Assembly: GCA_013697365.1 (NCBI GenBank) | Contig: JACCXA010000021.1 | Location: 1 to 15,634 of the forward strand | Length of the DNA: 15,634 nucleotides | From: Chthoniobacterales bacterium | GTDB lineage: Bacteria; Verrucomicrobiota; Verrucomicrobiia; Chthoniobacterales; UBA10450 | Reading direction: 5' to 3' | Part shown: in pieces, positions 14,306-15,634 of the stretch | Layout of the letters: the number at the start of each line of letters is the position of its first letter | Numbering within the stretch: position 1 is the first letter of the stretch | Position numbers and translations under genes: made by a program | Notes under the pieces: model-generated | The model's input: only the letters and a program-made list of their open reading frames with translations | Databases searched by the model: none | Told to the model about the DNA's origin: nothing

Positions 14306-14965
14306 ATGGGTATCACGGTCACCAATTATCTCGAAGTCATTTCCTCCTGGTGTTTTTGGGCTGCGCCTGGCTGGGCGGACCTCCAGGAGCGTTTTGCCGG
14401 CCGCGTTGATTTTCGCTGGAAGATCGCGCTCATGGGAGAAGCGGGATTCCCGAAAACGCGTGCGCAAGCCGAGTGGTTCTACCGTCGCAGCGGCATCATG
14501 ATGCGTTCGTCCGTGATGCTAAAGCCGGGCTGGTTCAAGCCGGGCCTTCAGGAATGTCTCGCGCCGAATTTGATCACGGAAGCCGCACGCGATTTCGGGG
14601 TGAACGATGACCGCGTCTGGCTCGCGCTCATGACCGCCACGGTGCGCGAGGGGGTGCAGACCGGGGATTGGGAGACGGCGGCAGCGATAGGCGCGCAAGC
14701 CGCTGGTCTGGCTGAGGCGGACTTGCTCGAGCGGTCGCGCTCGCCGGAAGTGGAAGCCCGGGTCCGAAAGACGACGGCTGAGTTTCACGCGCTCCAAGTC
14801 ACGCAACGCCCGACCTTCGTGGTCGACAGCACAATTGGCGACCGCGCTGTTTTCTCAGGTTTTGCGAAGCTGGAGCCGGTGGCGATCGCGATCGAGGCGA
14901 TGCTGGACGATCTGGTCTCTTACGAAGTACACGAAGCGCACTTCGGCCAGCCCCCGCAGAGTTAA
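14306..14965 (+). CDS. DsbA-fold (HCCA isomerase/GST-kappa-like) protein with SSWC active site
   Basis: A 219-residue protein of the DSBA-like thioredoxin superfamily, the group with 2-hydroxychromene-2-carboxylate isomerase, FrnE and GST-kappa. The first strand, TVTNYLEVISSWCFWA, places S13-S14-W15-C16 where oxidoreductases have CPWC, so the nucleophilic cysteine is serine and only the second cysteine remains. The helical insert lies in the middle, and the cis-proline loop is QRPTFVVD. Loss of the CxxC argues against thiol oxidation and for a glutathione-dependent or isomerase role, as in GST-kappa and HCCA isomerase. The ATG at 14306 was preferred to the TTG at 14291 because the first strand starts two residues later. 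It follows the epimerase by 165 gene-free bases on the same strand; co-transcription is possible but not shown. Confidence 0.85.
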   Translation: MGITVTNYLEVISSWCFWAAPGWADLQERFAGRVDFRWKIALMGEAGFPKTRAQAEWFYRRSGIMMRSSVMLKPGWFKPGLQECLAPNLITEAARDFGVNDDRVWLALMTATVREGVQTGDWETAAAIGAQAAGLAEADLLERSRSPEVEARVRKTTAEFHALQVTQRPTFVVDSTIGDRAVFSGFAKLEPVAIAIEAMLDDLVSYEVHEAHFGQPPQS

Positions 14966-15288
14966 TCCCTTCGGCCGGGATGAGGGCTTCTCTCAACCTG
15001 CTCGCGTCACTCGCGTCTTCCCAGAGTGTAATTGTTCCGTGATCTCGCTCTCCCGGAACGGTCCGGCTGGGAAAAACGCCGCACCCAGGAATAGCGTCGC
15101 GGGGCTTTGCCTCACCGCCCTGTATGATTCTCGTGCAAGCAGGGAGCGTGACACGCGGCGGGAGGGCCTGGGGTCTTAGCACGCGGCGTGACAGGTCTCG
15201 TTTGCCCGAGGCAGGTGGCCGCGATGCCGTTCGTTCTAGCAGCGCAGCTGCCGCTCGAGTCGCTTTTCACCTCCACGCGATCACACCG

Positions 15289-15316
15289 TTGGACGATGAC
15301 GCTCTTCAAATATTAC
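15289..15316 (+). promoter_or_regulatory. Weak sigma-70-like promoter candidate
   Basis: TTGGAC (15289-15294) and TATTAC (15311-15316) are separated by 16 bases, with an AT-rich stretch through 15323. Each hexamer matches only three or four consensus positions. Its interest comes from lying about 70-110 bases upstream of the tandem hairpins, so it could drive a short non-coding transcript. Confidence 0.2.
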
Positions 15317-15384
15317 AAAATTTAGACGCGAGCCCAGTAGACGCGCCCCTGTGGCTAAGCGCGCCGAGTGTTAGTCCGGGGAGC

Positions 15385-15433
15385 ACGGGCAGTCTGCCCG
15401 TTGGTCCGGAGAGTCTCTCCGGACAAACTTTTT
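15385..15433 (+). terminator. Tandem hairpins, the second followed by TTTTT
   Basis: Hairpin 1 is ACGGGCA-GTC-TGCCCGT (15385-15401, 7-bp perfect stem). Hairpin 2 is GTCCGGAGA-GTC-TCTCCGGAC (15404-15424, 9-bp perfect stem). Both have the same loop GTC and are two bases apart. AAAC and then five Ts (15429-15433) follow the second, resembling an intrinsic terminator on the plus strand, with a four-base gap that weakens it. An interspersed REP-type element is an alternative. Confidence 0.5.
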
Positions 15434-15634
15434 GAAGTCTGCGCTGACTAAGGCGGGGTCGACATCAATCCCCGAAGATCGCTTCTGCGGATCCCCCCGG
15501 TCGAGCACGAGGGAACACGGAGGCCTCCGCTTCCGCGAGCAATGGCGCGAGGACTGCGACTGGCAAGGTAATGCGCCTGCACGACGTCATGCTGAGTTCA
15601 AAGGAGCATTCGCCGTATTGGATTGGCTTCGGGG

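Larger units (their letters stand above)
14966..15634. other. Right-end region with no convincing gene
   Basis: Open frames on both strands here are short and read as arginine/serine-rich GC-driven translations. A weak 5-bp stem (ATCCC/GGGAT, 14966-14983) follows the DsbA-fold gene. An AT-rich patch at 15305-15325 and two hairpins at 15385-15424 are the only structured elements; a 12-bp perfect palindrome, CGGAGGCCTCCG, is at 15518-15529. A frame starting ATG at 15571 (MRLHDVMLSSKEHSPYWIGFG) is open to the right edge and might be a gene start, with AAGG close upstream, but it is too short to judge. Confidence 0.4.

Noticed and set aside
15124..15435. 103-codon plus-strand frame at the right end
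   Set aside because: It runs through both hairpins, has no ribosome-binding site and shows no recognisable family features.

Overview
The window holds thirteen protein genes in short, mostly co-directional clusters, with no rRNA, tRNA, CRISPR array or insertion sequence that I can recognise. It looks like the chromosome of a free-living, moderately GC-rich bacterium. The best lineage clue is a secreted protein ending in two copies of a domain (LNIST...IVRAIGPSL...GIPP.ND.EAAI...G.YTA..RG...GV.LVE.Y) that I associate with soil Verrucomicrobia such as the Chthoniobacterales. That placement is inference.

Left part (2-3065, minus strand): a tight operon reads VTT/DedA-type membrane protein, cytidine deaminase, MnmG. 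mnmG commonly lies near oriC with rsmG-parA-parB. Two copies of the 12-bp palindrome TTCCACGTGGAA occur here, one in the 11-bp gap in front of mnmG and one inside mnmG. They match the bacterial parS core (ParB-binding centromere) at 13 and 14 of 16 positions. This is the most notable signal in the window and suggests an origin-proximal partition locus continuing past the left edge.

Middle part: a gene-free 592-bp divergent region (3066-3657) precedes a large secreted Asp-box (sialidase-like propeller) protein on the plus strand. Next comes a plus-strand operon of a POT-family peptide/proton symporter, a small four-helix membrane protein and a GFA/CENP-V-type zinc protein. A DUF2892-SRPBCC protein (minus) faces away from a DUF1801/YdeI-like protein (plus). 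The latter converges, across a strong hairpin, on a secreted cyclase-family metal hydrolase (minus).

Right part (11331-14965, plus strand): a SAM methyltransferase, a TIGR04282/DUF2064 glycosyltransferase-like protein, an NAD-dependent sugar epimerase carrying a cysteine-rich insert, and a DsbA-fold protein with an SSWC active site. The middle two overlap by ATGA and look like a small glycoside or glycan-modification pathway with unknown product. The last 670 bases have no convincing gene but contain two tandem hairpins with the same three-base loop, the second followed by five Ts, and a promoter-like pair upstream.
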